Shown here in pieces: positions 1-7,390 of a stretch of DNA of 64,000 nt. A model generated the notes under the pieces. The model saw only the letters and a program-made list of their open reading frames with translations. It searched no databases and was not told the DNA's origin. The DNA comes from Nocardia sp. alder85J (GTDB taxonomy: Bacteria > Actinomycetota > Actinomycetes > Mycobacteriales > Mycobacteriaceae). The DNA is taken from the NCBI RefSeq assembly GCF_020176955.2, contig NZ_JAIUCZ020000012.1, positions 186,001-250,000 of the forward strand. Direction: 5' to 3'. The translations under genes were made by a program, and so were the position numbers. How positions within the stretch are numbered: the stretch's first letter is position 1; each line of letters opens with the position of its first letter.

Positions 1-1
1 C

Positions 2-1270
2 ATCATCGTGCGGATCGCGGAGAAGCAGCCGGACGGCACGCTGATCCGGGACGCGCACGTGGAGACCAGCACCTACGCCCGGACCGCGGCCACCGACATC
101 CTCGACGCCGCGGGCAACGTGGTGGTCGAGAAGGGCCACGACATCGGCGACCCGGCGATCGAGGCTCTGCTCGAGGCCGGCGTCACCGAGGTCAAGGTCC
201 GGTCGGTGCTGACCTGTACCTCGGGCACCGGCGTGTGCGCGATGTGCTACGGCCGCTCGATGGCCACCGGCAAGCTGGTCGACGTCGGCGAGGCCGTCGG
301 CATCGTCGCCGCCCAGTCCATCGGTGAGCCCGGTACCCAGCTGACCATGCGTACCTTCCACCAGGGTGGTGTCGCCGGAGACGACATCACCGGTGGTCTG
401 CCCCGCGTGCAGGAGCTGTTCGAGGCCCGCGTCCCGAAGGGCAAGGCGCCGATCGCGGAGGTCTCCGGCCGGGTGCGGCTGGAGGACGACGACCGCTTCT
501 ACAAGATCACCATCATTCCGGACGACGGCTCGGACGAGGTGCTCTACGACAAGCTGTCGAAGCGTCAGCGGCTGCGGGTGTACAAGCACGACGACGGCTC
601 CGAGCGTCTGCTCTCCGACGGTGACCACGTCGAGGTCGGCCAGCAGCTGCTGGAGGGCTCGGCCGATCCGCACGAGGTGCTGCGCGTGATGGGTCCGCGG
701 CAGGTGCAGATCCACCTGGTCCACGAGGTCCAGGAGGTGTACCGGTCGCAGGGTGTGTCCATCCACGACAAGCACATCGAGGTCATCGTCCGGCAGATGC
801 TGCGGCGCGTCACGATCATCGACTCGGGCGCGACGGAGTTCCTGCCCGGTTCGCTGGTCGAGCGTGCCGAGTTCGAGTCGTCGAACCGGCGGGTCGTCAC
901 CGAGGGCGCCGAGCCGGCCGCGGGACGTCCGGTGCTGATGGGTATCACCAAGGCGTCGCTGGCCACCGATTCGTGGCTGTCGGCGGCCTCCTTCCAGGAG
1001 ACCACCCGAGTGCTGACGGACGCGGCCATCAACTGCCGCTCCGACAAGCTCGTCGGCCTGAAGGAGAACGTGATCATCGGCAAGCTGATCCCGGCCGGTA
1101 CCGGTATCAACCGGTACCGGAACATCCAGGTGCAGCCGACCGAGGAGGCCCGCGCGGCCGCATACGCCGTGCCGTCCTACGACGACACCTACTACACCCC
1201 GGACGGCTTCGGCCAGACCACGGGTGCCGCGGTGCCGCTGGACGACTACGGGTTCAGCGACTACCGGTAG
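2..1270 (+). CDS. rpoC: DNA-directed RNA polymerase beta' subunit, C-terminal part (5' truncated by window)
   Basis: Catalytic beta' subunit of RNA polymerase; only the last ~422 codons are present and the frame is open to the window edge. Visible are the C-terminal zinc-site cysteines (LTCTSGTGVCAMC near codons 72-84) and the trigger-loop sequence GEPGTQLTMRTFHQGG just after, which moves during nucleotide addition. The rest follows the conserved beta' C-terminus and ends in a tyrosine/aspartate-rich tail (DDYGFSDYR), a lineage-variable feature. A perfect 17-bp hairpin lies 31 nt after the stop. The first GTG at position 8 is an internal codon, not a start. Identification is secure; the missing part lies upstream of the window. 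Confidence 0.98.
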   Translation: MIVRIAEKQPDGTLIRDAHVETSTYARTAATDILDAAGNVVVEKGHDIGDPAIEALLEAGVTEVKVRSVLTCTSGTGVCAMCYGRSMATGKLVDVGEAVGIVAAQSIGEPGTQLTMRTFHQGGVAGDDITGGLPRVQELFEARVPKGKAPIAEVSGRVRLEDDDRFYKITIIPDDGSDEVLYDKLSKRQRLRVYKHDDGSERLLSDGDHVEVGQQLLEGSADPHEVLRVMGPRQVQIHLVHEVQEVYRSQGVSIHDKHIEVIVRQMLRRVTIIDSGATEFLPGSLVERAEFESSNRRVVTEGAEPAAGRPVLMGITKASLATDSWLSAASFQETTRVLTDAAINCRSDKLVGLKENVIIGKLIPAGTGINRYRNIQVQPTEEARAAAYAVPSYDDTYYTPDGFGQTTGAAVPLDDYGFSDYR

Positions 1271-1301
1271 TCCGCGTGTCGCCCTGCCTCGGGTGAGCCG
1301 C

Positions 1302-1340
1302 AATCGGCCCCCGCTCCGAATTCCGGAGCGGGGGCCGATT
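1302..1340 (+). terminator. Rho-independent-like hairpin after rpoC
   Basis: Perfect 17-bp inverted repeat with a 5-nt loop (arms 1302-1318 and 1324-1340), GC-rich, 31 nt after the rpoC stop. There is no T-tract, as is usual for actinobacterial terminators. It probably ends the rpoBC transcript. Confidence 0.8.
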
Positions 1341-1567
1341 CGCGTTCGGGGTGAGTATTCGATTTTCCGAATTAGCGAAAATGCGATATTCGAAAACTCT
1401 TGTCGCTGAATTGGTTTGTGCGCTCCACAAAAAGGGTGCGAATGCGAATTGAGTGGAGTGTCGTTCTTTGGCGCGTCGCGGGGATGGCCTTTACTGTGGG
1501 CATCGCCCGGGCGACCAACCGCCGATTGCGCGATCGGCAACAGGGAACGAGATGGAGGTTTCACCGA
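1341..1567 (+). other. AT-richer intergenic leader
   Basis: This stretch before the coiled-coil gene is clearly richer in A/T than the flanking genes (runs such as attcgattttccgaatta near 1367 and repeated attcg/aatgcg words). It probably carries the promoter of the next gene. A GTG-initiated in-frame extension exists from 1400, but it has no Shine-Dalgarno and encodes an Arg/Trp-rich stretch unlike the rest, so I treat it as untranslated. Confidence 0.45.
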
Positions 1568-2257
1568 ATGAGCAATACCAATGTCGACGAGCGACTGGAT
1601 GCGGTGGAAGCATTCGTGCGATCGACAGCGACCGATGTCAACGAGGCGAAAGGTCAGCTCTGGGTTGTGACCCGTACGCTGTCCGCGCAGACCGGTGATA
1701 TCGGCGACCTGAAAGCTGTCCAGGCCGTTCATACCCGGGACCTGTCCAAGATCGCGGGCAAGCTGGATGAGCAGTCCGCGGGACTGGCTGCGGTCCAGGT
1801 CACTCAGGAGAGTCACGGCCGGGAAATCTCGGAGATCAAGGCCGTGCAGGCGGTGCACACCAAGGACATCGGCGAGATCAAGGCTGTGCAGGCGGTGCAC
1901 ACCAAGGACATCGGCGAGATCAAGGCTGTGCAGGCGGTGCACACCAAGGACATCGGCGAGATCAAGGCTGTGCAGGCGGTGCACACCAAGGACATCGGCG
2001 AGATCAAGGCTGTGCAGGCGGTGCACAGCAAAGACATCGGCGAGATCAAGGCTGTGCAGGCGGTGCACAGCAAAGACATCGGCGAGATCAAGGCTGTGCA
2101 GGCGGTGCACAGCAAAGAGCTTTCCGATATCAAGGTGACTCAGGAGGATCATTCCGGAAAGCTGGAGTGGCTCAAGGCTGACAGCGATGTGCGGCATAAG
2201 CATGTTGTCGCAATGCTTCAGAATGTCCTCGATGGGATCAGCGAGCTCAAGAAGTAG
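1568..2257 (+). CDS. Coiled-coil protein with seven tandem 14-residue repeats
   Basis: A 229-residue protein with no recognised enzyme domain. The ATG is preceded by a good GGAGG about 9 nt upstream. Residues ~1-85 are a hydrophilic helical segment with diverged copies of the repeat. Residues 89-186 are seven near-identical copies of EIKAVQAVHTKDIG (the last three have HSK). A diverged copy (DIKVTQEDHSGKLE) and a C-terminal helix follow. The period of 14 equals two heptads with I/V/A at regular spacing, so a long coiled coil is likely. No signal peptide or membrane segment is visible, so it is probably cytoplasmic. It could be a structural or scaffold protein, or a cell-surface associated antigen exported without a signal; function is unknown. 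Codon use is less GC-extreme than in neighbours, which may mean acquisition or relaxed selection. Confidence 0.85.
   Translation: MSNTNVDERLDAVEAFVRSTATDVNEAKGQLWVVTRTLSAQTGDIGDLKAVQAVHTRDLSKIAGKLDEQSAGLAAVQVTQESHGREISEIKAVQAVHTKDIGEIKAVQAVHTKDIGEIKAVQAVHTKDIGEIKAVQAVHTKDIGEIKAVQAVHSKDIGEIKAVQAVHSKDIGEIKAVQAVHSKELSDIKVTQEDHSGKLEWLKADSDVRHKHVVAMLQNVLDGISELKK
1832..2125 (+). repeat. Seven 42-bp tandem direct repeats (coding)
   Basis: Seven contiguous 42-bp units, each coding for 14 residues of the coiled-coil gene. The first unit differs by a few bases; units 2-4 are practically identical, and units 5-7 share caccaag to cacagcaaa type changes. Near identity at silent positions indicates recent expansion by slippage or unequal recombination, so copy number may vary between strains. 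Confidence 0.95.
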
Positions 2258-2329
2258 GTAGTCGCCGTCAATGGGTGGCCCGATTCCGTTGCGGGAATGG
2301 GCCACCTGAGCGGCGCGGTGGTGAATTTC

Positions 2330-2683
2330 TCAGACCTGATTCCAGATCAAGCGGAGCACGGCATTGACTACATAGACGGTGGCGAAGATCAGCGCGGGGG
2401 TGAGGGCTGCGGCCGAGTAGAGGGCGAGGGCGGCGCCGCCGAACCAGGCGATCTCGAACAGCGCGCGGACGATGCCGTGCAGGGGAAAGGTGGCGTTCGC
2501 ACCACCGCCGGCGGCGAACAGTGCCCACAGCACCGCCATCACCACCGGGACTCCCAGCCCCGCGACGATCTTGAGCACCCAGTTCGGGCTCACCGTGAAG
2601 CCCCAGTAGACGACCGAGCCGAGCGCGCCCAGTTCGAGGAAGAACATCAGGGCGGCATTCGCTCCCTTGGCAACGGTGAGCAT
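2330..2683 (-). CDS. YrdB-family (DUF2568) small membrane protein
   Basis: A 117-residue integral membrane protein with about four hydrophobic helices (ANAALMFFLELGALGSVVYW, then VLKIVAGLGVPVVMAVLWALF, a third near FEIAWFGGAALALYSA and a fourth near ALIFATVYVVNAVL). Length and the FFLELGAL...YWGF pattern match YrdB/DUF2568 proteins, whose role is unknown. The ATG at 2683 is chosen because a GGAGGT lies just upstream; a longer open frame to 2866 lacks such a site and would add a charged tail. It is divergent from the DUF4239 gene at 2865, with the promoters for both in the 180-bp gap. Confidence 0.8.
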   Translation of the reverse strand: MLTVAKGANAALMFFLELGALGSVVYWGFTVSPNWVLKIVAGLGVPVVMAVLWALFAAGGGANATFPLHGIVRALFEIAWFGGAALALYSAAALTPALIFATVYVVNAVLRLIWNQV

Positions 2684-2864
2684 CCGAACCTCCGAGTGTG
2701 ACAGTCGTTCTCTTATGTGAGCAATGCTCTCTAAATCTGCCCGGTTTGTCAAGAGCGGTGCTCTCTCGTCGAATCCCATTCCATCCGTACGGGTTACGGC
2801 TGCGAATACGTGGTGATCGACGCTGCCCTGATGAATGGTTCGGTGCTCGGAACGGAGTCGCGGC

Positions 2865-3626
2865 ATGGTTCAGGAAGTGATCGCTGCCCTGGTGGGCGCG
2901 CTGATCTCGGTGGTGGTGCTGGTCGCGGGCGACCGGCTGCGCCCGGCCGCATGGCGGCAATCGAGTGACGAGGCGTCGGGCGCGCTGGCGCTGGACGTCA
3001 TCAAGACGTTCTTCACCGCCGTGGTCGCCTTCATCGTGGTGATCTGCTGGCAGCAGTACCAGAACGCGCACAATCACACCGTCACCGAGGCCAAGGGCCT
3101 GGTCGAGACCTATTGGGCCGCACACGGCATGGCCGAGCCCGATCGGGACCGGGTGCAGGGGCTGGTGCGCGACTACACCGAACAGGTCGTCGGCCCGGAG
3201 TGGAACACCATGAGCCGCAACGGCCGTCTCAGCCCGGCCGCGCAATCGATGCTCGACACCCTCCGCGACACGGTCTCCCAGCAGCATCCGGTGGACCAGG
3301 CGGGGACCGACGCGCGGTCGGCCGCGCAGGCGGCCCTGGTCAAGGTCGCCGACGCCCGTAGCGACCGTGGCGTGGACGCCGCCCAGGGGGTGCCCGGATT
3401 CCTCTACGTCGCACTGATTTTCGGCACGGTGCTGCTGTTGTTCAGCCCGGTGCTCTCCGGTAACCGCGTCACCTGGCGCAGCACGCTGATGACCGCCCTG
3501 CTCGGCGTGGTGATCGCCTCGGCCCTGTTGCAGATCCACAACTTCGAGCGGCCGTTCTCGCACACGATCAGCGTGCCGCGCGATGCCTTCGAATTCGCGC
3601 TGGCGCGCTATCGGCACATCGGCTGA
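2865..3626 (+). CDS. DUF4239 (bestrophin-like) membrane protein
   Basis: A 253-residue membrane protein with the DUF4239 layout: two N-terminal membrane helices (residues ~5-22 and ~45-65, the second FFTAVVAFIVVICW), a soluble helical stretch (E-rich, with a TYWAAHG motif) and two C-terminal helices (FLYVALIFGTVLLLFSPVL and TALLGVVIASALL). The family resembles bestrophin channels at low level, but its activity is not established. The ATG at 2865 has GGAG upstream. The next gene starts within about 30 nt, so co-transcription is likely. Confidence 0.8.
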   Translation: MVQEVIAALVGALISVVVLVAGDRLRPAAWRQSSDEASGALALDVIKTFFTAVVAFIVVICWQQYQNAHNHTVTEAKGLVETYWAAHGMAEPDRDRVQGLVRDYTEQVVGPEWNTMSRNGRLSPAAQSMLDTLRDTVSQQHPVDQAGTDARSAAQAALVKVADARSDRGVDAAQGVPGFLYVALIFGTVLLLFSPVLSGNRVTWRSTLMTALLGVVIASALLQIHNFERPFSHTISVPRDAFEFALARYRHIG

Positions 3627-3658
3627 CCGTGTCCCCTCGACGAATCAGGTTGATATAC

Positions 3659-4504
3659 ATGGGTTTCGGGATCGCACCCGGCGCCGGTCCCCGGGCGGCG
3701 CGGATGGTGAGCGGTTGTGCCCTGGCGGTGGCGCTGTCGTCCGGCGGTGTGGCGGCGGCCGATCCAGGGCTTATCGGCGGCGCCTCGACCGGTAGCGCCA
3801 TCACCGGGTCGGGCGGCACGGGTTCCGGGGTCGGCAGCGCCGATTCGGGCGGCGTGGACACCGGCAGTCAGATGAGCCTGCATCCGCCGCTCTCGGCCGG
3901 GGAGACCGCACGCCATCGGGACGAGAGCCTGGCCGTGCCGCCGAAACGCACCCTGATCCGCCTCGACCCCGAGCCGATCGAGGCCGCCGCACCCCCGGCC
4001 CTGAACTCCGGCAGTGTCCAGACCGCCTGCGCCGGTAGCGCCGTCACCGGTCTGGGCCTGATCCTGCTCGGCCTGATGACCGGCAGTGGACCGGGCAGCA
4101 GCCTGGTCGGTGTCGGCGGCAGCAGCCTGGTCGGCGGCTCTAGCGGCTCCGGCCTGGGCAGCGCCGCTCTGGGGAGCGCGATCACCGGCAGCGCGATCAT
4201 CACCTGCCTGCTGCCCGGCCCGCCCCCGCCGGCCCCGGAACTGCCTTTGCAGATCGGCCCGCTCCCCGCCGTCCCGGTCTTCGCGCCCCCGGCCCCCACC
4301 GCACCCGTCCCGCTCCCGCCGCCCCCGGCACCCGCGCCGCCGCCCCCACCCGCACGGCGATTGCCGCCACCGGTCGCCTCGGAACAAGCGACGGCCGACG
4401 GCGTCGCCTGGAACCTGCTGGAGCTCATGGCCGTTCTGGTCTCCACCGTCCTGATCGGCGTCCGCACCCGCACCGCCGACGTCCGCGCCCGCCGACCGAT
4501 CTGA
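3659..4504 (+). CDS. Exported Gly/Ser- and Pro-rich hypothetical protein with C-terminal membrane anchor
   Basis: About 281 residues, not recognised. The N-terminus holds Arg residues, a hydrophobic stretch (VSGCALAVALSSGG) and an Ala-rich cleavage-like site before DPGL, consistent with a signal peptide. The body has Gly/Ser-rich segments with repeated GS(A)ITGS words (residues ~40-75 and ~135-195), then a proline-rich stretch (roughly residues 190-245), then a hydrophobic segment (LLELMAVLVSTVLIGVRTR) followed by Arg residues, like a membrane anchor with a positive inner tail. I infer a surface-exposed wall protein. Start is uncertain: GTG at 3629, ATG at 3659 and ATG at 3704 are in frame and none has a strong ribosome site. 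Confidence 0.6.
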   Translation: MGFGIAPGAGPRAARMVSGCALAVALSSGGVAAADPGLIGGASTGSAITGSGGTGSGVGSADSGGVDTGSQMSLHPPLSAGETARHRDESLAVPPKRTLIRLDPEPIEAAAPPALNSGSVQTACAGSAVTGLGLILLGLMTGSGPGSSLVGVGGSSLVGGSSGSGLGSAALGSAITGSAIITCLLPGPPPPAPELPLQIGPLPAVPVFAPPAPTAPVPLPPPPAPAPPPPPARRLPPPVASEQATADGVAWNLLELMAVLVSTVLIGVRTRTADVRARRPI

Positions 4505-4510
4505 CGACCG

Positions 4511-4530
4511 CCGGTCGGCCTGCCGACCGG
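4511..4530 (+). terminator. Hairpin after the exported Gly/Pro-rich gene
   Basis: Perfect 9-bp inverted repeat (ccggtcggc / gccgaccgg) with a 2-nt centre, starting 6 nt after the stop codon at 4504. Likely transcription terminator. Confidence 0.6.
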
Positions 4531-4842
4531 CTTGTTCCGGGCCGGATGCGGTCGGGCGAGTCCCGGCAGCCCGGGCCGGCATCCGAGGCCGACGGTCATG
4601 ACCCTCGGAACTGTCATCCTCGTGCCGGCCTCGACCACACCGCCGTGACCATCGAGCCCGTGCTGCTCGGTTGACGGGGCCCGGTCGCTGTATCGGTGCC
4701 GACAGGGCGTGCGCCGCTCTCCCGGGCCATTGCACACGATCGGTGCGGAAGACGATCCGGCACTGCGCCGCTCGCGCGTGGACAAATCCGCACCCTGCCG
4801 GGTAGGAAAGTAGAACACGTTTCATTGTCGGCGGGAGTTGGG
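4531..4842. other. Intergenic stretch without a supported gene
   Basis: Open frames cross this stretch on both strands, but none has a ribosome site or a recognisable product. The last ~80 bases carry AT-rich words (tagaacacgtttcattg) and a GGGAG at about 4833 that serves the thioesterase gene, so its promoter is probably here. Confidence 0.5.
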
Positions 4843-5313
4843 ATGGACAGCGCAACCATGGGCGAGCTGGTGCTGGCCGGATTCCGGAAGCTCGGGTTCA
4901 TCCGGTTCGCCGGGATCGAGGGTGTGGAGTACCTGCCCGGCCGCAGTGTATTCGCGCTCGAGCCGAAGCCGGAGCATCTCAACCACAACGGCGATCTGCA
5001 TGCCGCGATCCTGTTCGGGCTGGCCGAGACGGCGGCAATGGCCGCGTCGATTTCCGGCATCGTCGATCTGATGGGGGAGGCATTCATCGTCGCCCGCGAC
5101 GGTCGCATCGAGTATCTGGCTCGGGCGAAGGGGACGGCGGGCCCGATCCGCGCCACCTCGGAACTGACTGCGGCGGAACTGGATCGGGCTCGGTCCGCGA
5201 TCGAGTCGGGGGAGTCGATCGAATTGGCCGTACCGGTCGACATCACCGACAACACCGGCAAGTCGGTGGCCGCGGCGTCGTTCACCGCGGTGATCCGGCC
5301 ACGCCGGAAGTAG
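4843..5313 (+). CDS. Hotdog-fold thioesterase-like protein (DUF4442/PaaI type)
   Basis: A 156-residue single-domain protein. The sequence HLNHNGDLHAAILFGLAETAAMAAS is the hotdog helix region, in which an H-N-G-D/E motif and the following long helix form the acyl-CoA site. The second half (RIEYLARAKGTAGPIRATSEL, then VDITDNTGKSVAAASFTAVIRP) supplies the beta strands with the family's typical modification-sensitive D-x-x-G-K. It probably hydrolyses or binds an acyl-CoA; substrate unknown. ATG with GGGAG ten bases upstream. It runs convergent with the aldo/keto reductase, 6 nt apart at their ends. Confidence 0.8.
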   Translation: MDSATMGELVLAGFRKLGFIRFAGIEGVEYLPGRSVFALEPKPEHLNHNGDLHAAILFGLAETAAMAASISGIVDLMGEAFIVARDGRIEYLARAKGTAGPIRATSELTAAELDRARSAIESGESIELAVPVDITDNTGKSVAAASFTAVIRPRRK

Positions 5314-5319
5314 TGCGGG

Positions 5320-6333
5320 TCAGCGCTCGCTGTCCAGCATCGCCATCTGTGGTCCGGCGTAGCGCTCCCCGGCCACCTGTTCGGCGGGCACCGCGGCCTC
5401 GATCTCGGCGATCTCGTCCGCGGTGAGCCGGATGTCCAGGGCCGCGGCGCTCTCGGCCCAGCGCGCGACGGTCCGCGCGCCGATGACGGGCACGATATCG
5501 GCGCCGCGGGACAGCACCCAGGCGATCGCCAACTGGGCGACGGTGGCGCCGCGGGATTCGGCGATCGTCGCCAGAGCCTCCACCAGGCGCAGGTTGGCCG
5601 TCAGGTTCTCGCCCTGGAAGCGCGGGCTGAAGGCGCGGAAATCACCGCGATCGAAGCTGCGCCGGGTGCGCAGCGAATCGCTGAGCAGACCGCGCGACAG
5701 CACGCCGTACGCGGTGATGCCGATGCCGAGTTCGCGTGTGGCAGGCAGGATCTCGCGCTCGATGCCGCGGGAGAGCAGCGAGTACTCGATCTGGAGGTCC
5801 ACGATCGGGTGCACGGCGGCCGCCCGGCGGATCGTCTCCGCGCCGACCTCGGACAGGCCGATGTGCCGGACGTACCCGGCCTCGACCATCTCGGCGATCG
5901 CGCCGATGGTGTCCTCGATCGGCACGGCCGGGTCCAGCCGGGCCGGGCGGTAGATGTCGATGTGGTCGACGCCGAGCCGTTGCAGCGAGTATCCGAGGAA
6001 GTTGCGGACGGCGGCTGGGCGCGCATCGGTGCCGCCCCAGCTGTTGTCGGGGCCGCGCAGGGCGCCGAATTTGACGCTGAGGAGGTAGTCCTCCCGCTTG
6101 CGGTCGGCCAGCGCCCGGCCGATCAACATCTCGTTGTGACCGAAGCCGTAGAAATCGCCGGTGTCGACGAGGTTCGCACCCGCGTCCAGCGCGGCGTGCA
6201 CGGTGGCGATCGACTGCGCCTCGTCGGCGGCGCTGTAGGAGCCGGACATGCTCATCCCGCCGAGGCCGAGGCGGCCGACCAGGGGGCCGGTGGCGCCCAG
6301 TGGCACGGTGTCCATCGTGGTGGAGTTGGTCAT
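5320..6333 (-). CDS. Aldo/keto reductase with altered catalytic histidine
   Basis: A 337-residue NADPH-dependent aldo/keto reductase (AKR, TIM barrel). Catalytic Asp and Tyr appear in NLVDTGDFYGFGHNE and the Lys in LLSVKFG. The position that usually holds His (LYxxHRxDP) reads DIYRPARLDP, so the general tetrad D-Y-K-H is incomplete. Related actinobacterial sequences carry this same substitution as far as I recall, so it may define a subfamily rather than an inactive copy. The downstream NADP-binding part is normal (GLSEVGAETIRRA, the ITAYGVLSRGLL stretch). The gene is divergent from the XRE regulator at 6435, the classic arrangement for regulator and target. Confidence 0.9.
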   Translation of the reverse strand: MTNSTTMDTVPLGATGPLVGRLGLGGMSMSGSYSAADEAQSIATVHAALDAGANLVDTGDFYGFGHNEMLIGRALADRKREDYLLSVKFGALRGPDNSWGGTDARPAAVRNFLGYSLQRLGVDHIDIYRPARLDPAVPIEDTIGAIAEMVEAGYVRHIGLSEVGAETIRRAAAVHPIVDLQIEYSLLSRGIEREILPATRELGIGITAYGVLSRGLLSDSLRTRRSFDRGDFRAFSPRFQGENLTANLRLVEALATIAESRGATVAQLAIAWVLSRGADIVPVIGARTVARWAESAAALDIRLTADEIAEIEAAVPAEQVAGERYAGPQMAMLDSER

Positions 6334-6383
6334 GCCTCCATCCTGATGCCTCGATCCGGGGATCGGCAGAGAGCGTGCATCGG

Positions 6384-6398
6384 GGGATCGGCGATCCC
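6384..6398. promoter_or_regulatory. Palindromic operator candidate between aldo/keto reductase and XRE regulator
   Basis: Perfect 7-bp inverted repeat gggatcg-g-cgatccc in the 101-bp divergent promoter region. A dimeric helix-turn-helix protein such as the adjacent MmyB-like regulator could bind here and control both genes. Position and symmetry only; no known consensus matched. Confidence 0.45.
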
Positions 6399-6434
6399 TG
6401 GCTGCGCCGCCGGCCGGGGAGGACAGTGGACCGT

Positions 6435-7304
6435 ATGGACCGCGACGATCTCGCCGATTTCCTGCGTCGCCGGCGTGAGCAGTTGCAGCCGGCCGATGTG
6501 GGCCTGCTGCCCGGGGTGCGGCGGCGTACCCCCGGGCTGCGGCGCGACGAGGTGGCGCTGCTGGCCGGGATGTCGACCGACTACTACACCCGGCTGGAGC
6601 AGTCGCGCGGGCCGCGGCCGTCGGTGCAGGTGCTCAGCGCGCTGGCGCGCGCCTTGCGGCTGACCGACGACGAGCGGGACCATCTGTTCCACCTCTGTGG
6701 CCACACCGCGCCCGCGCGCGGCGGCGATCGGCATGTCGGGCCCGGCCTGTTGTTCCTGCTGAACAAACTCGACGACACCCCGGCCTGTGTGATCTCGGAT
6801 CTCGGCGAGGTGCTGACCCAGAACCGGATGCACATCATCATGTCCGGCGAGCGAAGCCGGCAGACGGGCATGGACCGCTACATCGCCTGGCGCTGGTTCA
6901 CCGAGCCCGAAATGCGGACCAGATTTCCCGAGGACGCCGACCGCATCGCGCGCAAGCACGTGTCGGATCTGCGCGCCACCGCCGCCCGCCGGGCCGGGGA
7001 CGCCGACGTGACCGAACTGGTCACCCGGCTACGGTCGGTGAGCGCCGAATTCGAGCGGTTGTGGAGCGATCACGAGGTCGGGGTGCGGCTGAACGACACG
7101 AAGCGCATGCTCGATCCGCGGGTCGGTGTGCTGGACCTGATCTGCGAGACCTTGGTCACGCCCAATGCCACCCAGAAACTGCTGGTGTACTACCCACGGC
7201 CGGGCAGTGACGCGCAGGAGAAGCTGGATCTGTTGCGGGTCATCGGAACCCAGTCGCTGTCGTCCGAAAGCGATTCCCCGGAGCGCCTGTTCGAACGCGG
7301 CTGA
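6435..7304 (+). CDS. XRE-family regulator with MmyB-like ligand-binding domain
   Basis: A 289-residue transcription factor. The helix-turn-helix is at residues ~5-75; TPGLRRDEVALLAGMSTDYY is the recognition region, followed by YTRLEQSRGPRPS, the standard MmyB-type signature. Residues ~105-270 match the MmyB ligand-binding domain (LNKLDDTPACVISDLGEVL near its start). The ATG at 6435 sits after GACAGTGGACC, a weak ribosome site. Proteins of this type usually control the divergent neighbouring oxidoreductase, here the aldo/keto reductase. The effector is probably a small lipid-like or hydrophobic molecule, by analogy only. Confidence 0.88.
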   Translation: MDRDDLADFLRRRREQLQPADVGLLPGVRRRTPGLRRDEVALLAGMSTDYYTRLEQSRGPRPSVQVLSALARALRLTDDERDHLFHLCGHTAPARGGDRHVGPGLLFLLNKLDDTPACVISDLGEVLTQNRMHIIMSGERSRQTGMDRYIAWRWFTEPEMRTRFPEDADRIARKHVSDLRATAARRAGDADVTELVTRLRSVSAEFERLWSDHEVGVRLNDTKRMLDPRVGVLDLICETLVTPNATQKLLVYYPRPGSDAQEKLDLLRVIGTQSLSSESDSPERLFERG

Positions 7305-7350
7305 CCGGCTGCGAGAGTGGCCGACCGGTCGCGAGCGCGGCTGACCGGCT
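7296..7350. repeat. Short direct repeats around the convergent gene ends
   Basis: The 15-mer cgcggctgaccggct occurs at 7296-7310, overlapping the XRE regulator stop, and again at 7336-7350, 40 bp later. Each copy is followed by a related gag word, and gaccggtc palindromes lie at 7323 and near 7361. The cluster may work as a bidirectional terminator between the regulator and the pirin gene. Confidence 0.5.
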
Positions 7351-7390
7351 ATGAGCGCGACCGGTCGGTCCGGCGCGCGACCGACCCGGC

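Noticed and set aside
1832..2125. CRISPR-like direct repeats
   Set aside because: Units are contiguous with no spacers and keep a reading frame; it is a coding tandem repeat.
2268..3617. 449-residue minus frame over the DUF4239 gene
   Set aside because: His/Gln/Arg-rich shadow. The plus-strand gene has membrane helices and a ribosome site.
3608..4855. Minus-strand frames over the Gly/Pro-rich exported gene
   Set aside because: Gly/Arg/Asp-rich with no family; the plus strand has a signal peptide and a membrane anchor.
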